From NCBI GenBank assembly GCA_910588315.1, contig CAJUQF010000034.1:1-8006 (forward strand): a stretch of DNA of 8,006 nucleotides. The letters are read 5' to 3'. This DNA comes from an uncultured Christensenellaceae bacterium (lineage in GTDB: Bacteria; Bacillota; Clostridia; Christensenellales; Pumilibacteraceae). The notes below the pieces were generated by a model. The model did no database searches, was not told the origin of the DNA, and saw only the letters and a list, made by a program, of their open reading frames with translations. The first letter of the stretch is position 1; every line of letters starts with the position of its first letter. Positions 6,188-8,006 of this stretch are shown in pieces. Position numbers and translations under genes: made by a program.

Positions 6188-8006
6188 TCAAACTCCGAGT
6201 GTGCTATTTATGACCAAGCCGCCGCGCAAGCCATTCATTTCGGCTTTACCCTGAACATTGTTCCACTCGTCGATATTGTCGAGCAGCGTGTCGGAACCCG
6301 TCAACACACGATGTTCCGTATACTCTATCTCGGACAAGGCGGCGCCTTCTGATTCGATGGTAAACTCGGAATCGAATCCGAACGGCAGTTGTAAAACTAT
6401 CTCGTCACGGTTCTGGAATTCATAAACAAAGCCTTCGTATTCGTCGCCGAAATTCTTGTTTTTACCCTTGATAGTAAGTTTCGTAATATTGCGAGCCGAC
6501 GGTATAGTTATCGTAACATACGAACGCGCGCCGTCGAAAGTGGTAACGAGATATTCATTTTCGTTATCGGTTTTTGCGATGCCGGGCGCACGGTAGATTA
6601 TATCCGACACTTTGTAATCGACGTCCTTGACATATTTTTCGCCGTCCCATTCGAGACCGTCGAGTTCGTAACGCATAAACTTATACGCCATAAGATCGCC
6701 CACGACTATCTTCTGCTCGGGATCGCCGCTCGTGCCGTACGTCAGTTCATACACGAGCGAATCGTTATATATGCTGTCGGCATACGTATTGTAATTCGTA
6801 AGCGTCTTATCGAACGTAACGCCGAATCCGCCGGAGAACAGCGCCACAACGATCGCAATGACCGCCACTACCGAAATACCGAAATAATTCTTATAATTGC
6901 GCGGTGTTTTCTCTTTGGCGACTTTGCGGTATGTTTTTTCGGTGAACTTGCCTTTCTTTGCGCGATCTTCCACTTTTTCAGTGACCGTACGTTCCACTCT
7001 TATAGTGCGGTCGGGCAGCTTTTTCGCGAGCTTATCGAGCAAAGGCGCCGTGCGGTCGAGATACGGCACGCCTATGCCGAGCAATGCCGTAAACACCGTC
7101 ATAATAACGGGCATCAATATAAGCGGAAGAAGTTTCGTCGCAACTACCACGCTCGGCATGACGAGCGGCAAACAAAATGCTACGGGGATCGCGAAAATAT
7201 AAAGCCTGTCCATGCCGAATCCGAACTTGTTTTTAAACATCTTATGCAAGCAAACCGTCGCAAGCAGTGTCGCGGTCATCAGCAAACCGAGCCAGCTCGT
7301 AATAAACGAATATGCGGGACAAGCAAAACTCATAACTATTCCGGTAAGCGCGAAAAGCATTGCCGTACCGCGTACCATATCGGAAGAAGTCACTCTGAAC
7401 AGCTTTTTAAACAGCGTCGTAAATCCGAAAGATGCGGCAAGCGTAACGAGTATCGCGGCGATCATTATGCCTGCATTCATGTATCTGATCTGCGTTATGG
7501 CGTGAATGGGCAATACGCCGAATCCCGTAAGCATAAGAGTGACAAGGAAGTATGCGGCATACATAGCGATAAGCGACGTAAAGATAACAAGCAGTTGTAC
7601 GCCGACGGCTTTAAGCATGTTCTTTATCGAGAACGTCTTTTTAAGCGCCATAGCGATCACAGTGCCTACTAAAAGCGCTATCATGAGCGCGCCTACGACA
7701 TAAGACGCCGTAGCCGTATACGCCACGGTACCGCCGTCGAGATAAGAGAAATACGCCGTATCGCTCTCGCCTTTTGCACTGTATTTATCGGTGCAGTCTG
7801 CGAATTTCTCGGCATAGTCGGCGATAAACCGCGCCTGCTGTTTGATCATCGATAGAGACATGTTATCGGCATTGTCGATCGACGACTGCGACGCATCGAG
7901 TCCGCCGAGTACCGCGACTTGCACGGCGGGTATATTTCCGAACGCCTTTACGGCGTACTTATTTACAAGCTTGTCCGAAACGGTATCCGGGATCACCGAC
8001 GTATTG
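6188..8006 (-). CDS. Polytopic membrane protein with C-terminal end of an M28-type peptidase domain (5' part outside window)
   Basis: The frame is open to the right edge, giving 605 visible residues; a GTG at 7996-7994 is in frame but is not a credible start because the frame continues. Residues about 24-66 (NIPAVQVAVLGG..., SSIDNADN, then a helix IKQQARFIADYAEKFAD) resemble the end of M28 aminopeptidase domains, where GIPA..GG..YHTPxDTxxN is followed by a helix. The expected zinc-ligand His of YHT is Gln40 here. About eight membrane segments follow (roughly 100-121, 135-160, 176-199, 212-231, 233-254, 267-288, 291-312, 375-391). A Lys/Arg-rich loop at about 330-372 precedes the last. This fits the positive-inside rule, with both the M28-like domain and the C-terminal 210-residue beta-rich region outside the cell. 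The architecture recalls ERMP1/Pff1-like membrane M28 proteins. Family assignment is from motif pattern only, as most of the catalytic domain is not visible. Confidence 0.62.
   Translation of the reverse strand, partial: NTSVIPDTVSDKLVNKYAVKAFGNIPAVQVAVLGGLDASQSSIDNADNMSLSMIKQQARFIADYAEKFADCTDKYSAKGESDTAYFSYLDGGTVAYTATASYVVGALMIALLVGTVIAMALKKTFSIKNMLKAVGVQLLVIFTSLIAMYAAYFLVTLMLTGFGVLPIHAITQIRYMNAGIMIAAILVTLAASFGFTTLFKKLFRVTSSDMVRGTAMLFALTGIVMSFACPAYSFITSWLGLLMTATLLATVCLHKMFKNKFGFGMDRLYIFAIPVAFCLPLVMPSVVVATKLLPLILMPVIMTVFTALLGIGVPYLDRTAPLLDKLAKKLPDRTIRVERTVTEKVEDRAKKGKFTEKTYRKVAKEKTPRNYKNYFGISVVAVIAIVVALFSGGFGVTFDKTLTNYNTYADSIYNDSLVYELTYGTSGDPEQKIVVGDLMAYKFMRYELDGLEWDGEKYVKDVDYKVSDIIYRAPGIAKTDNENEYLVTTFDGARSYVTITIPSARNITKLTIKGKNKNFGDEYEGFVYEFQNRDEIVLQLPFGFDSEFTIESEGAALSEIEYTEHRVLTGSDTLLDNIDEWNNVQGKAEMNGLRGGLVINSTLGV

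Noticed and set aside
6083..6352. 89-residue + strand open frame starting in the intergenic region
   Set aside because: Most of it is antisense to the membrane protein gene, it contains the terminator hairpin, and there is no ribosome binding site.
7994..7996. GTG as the start of the membrane protein
   Set aside because: The frame stays open to the window edge, the preceding context has no ribosome binding site in view, and the following residues already match the interior of an M28-like domain.

Overview
The window looks like chromosomal DNA from an uncultured gut-type Bacillota (Clostridia, perhaps Christensenellales-like). This placement is inferred, not proven. It rests on strong AAAGGAG/GGAGGAG ribosome binding sites, a Gram-positive style lipoprotein with a Pro/Thr/Glu linker, a dapA-dapB pair, frequent ATA isoleucine codons and intermediate GC content. 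No mobile element, CRISPR array, tRNA or rRNA was seen.

Layout: bases 1-1426 (+ strand) carry the 3' part of dapA followed 10 bases later by a complete dapB. These are the first two committed steps of the diaminopimelate/lysine pathway. A bidirectional hairpin terminator at 1449-1485 closes this operon and also the genes that converge on it from the right. Everything from 1505 to the right edge is on the - strand. In transcription order it holds: (i) the C-terminal part of a large polytopic membrane protein whose visible N-terminus looks like the end of an M28 (aminopeptidase-type) domain; (ii) a 365-base spacer with a probable terminator and a good sigma-A-like promoter; (iii) a complete 798-residue cytoplasmic glycoside hydrolase of the GH95 (alpha-L-fucosidase) type; (iv) a terminator; and (v) a 581-residue lipoprotein with its own promoter.

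The most striking signal is the lipoprotein promoter. A perfect TTGACA and a TATACT are separated by 19 bp, and ten of those are an uninterrupted G run next to the -10 box. This is the architecture of slipped-strand phase-variable promoters, for example those of some Neisseria outer-membrane proteins. Loss of two G would give the optimal 17-bp spacing, so expression of this surface lipoprotein may be switched or tuned by tract length. 

Two further points deserve attention. By eye alignment, the GH95-like enzyme lacks the canonical catalytic Glu and Asp of the family. The M28-like domain has Gln where the last zinc-binding His is expected. Both would be enzyme-family members with altered or lost classical chemistry. 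The three - strand genes have separate transcription signals, so a shared pathway is possible but not shown.
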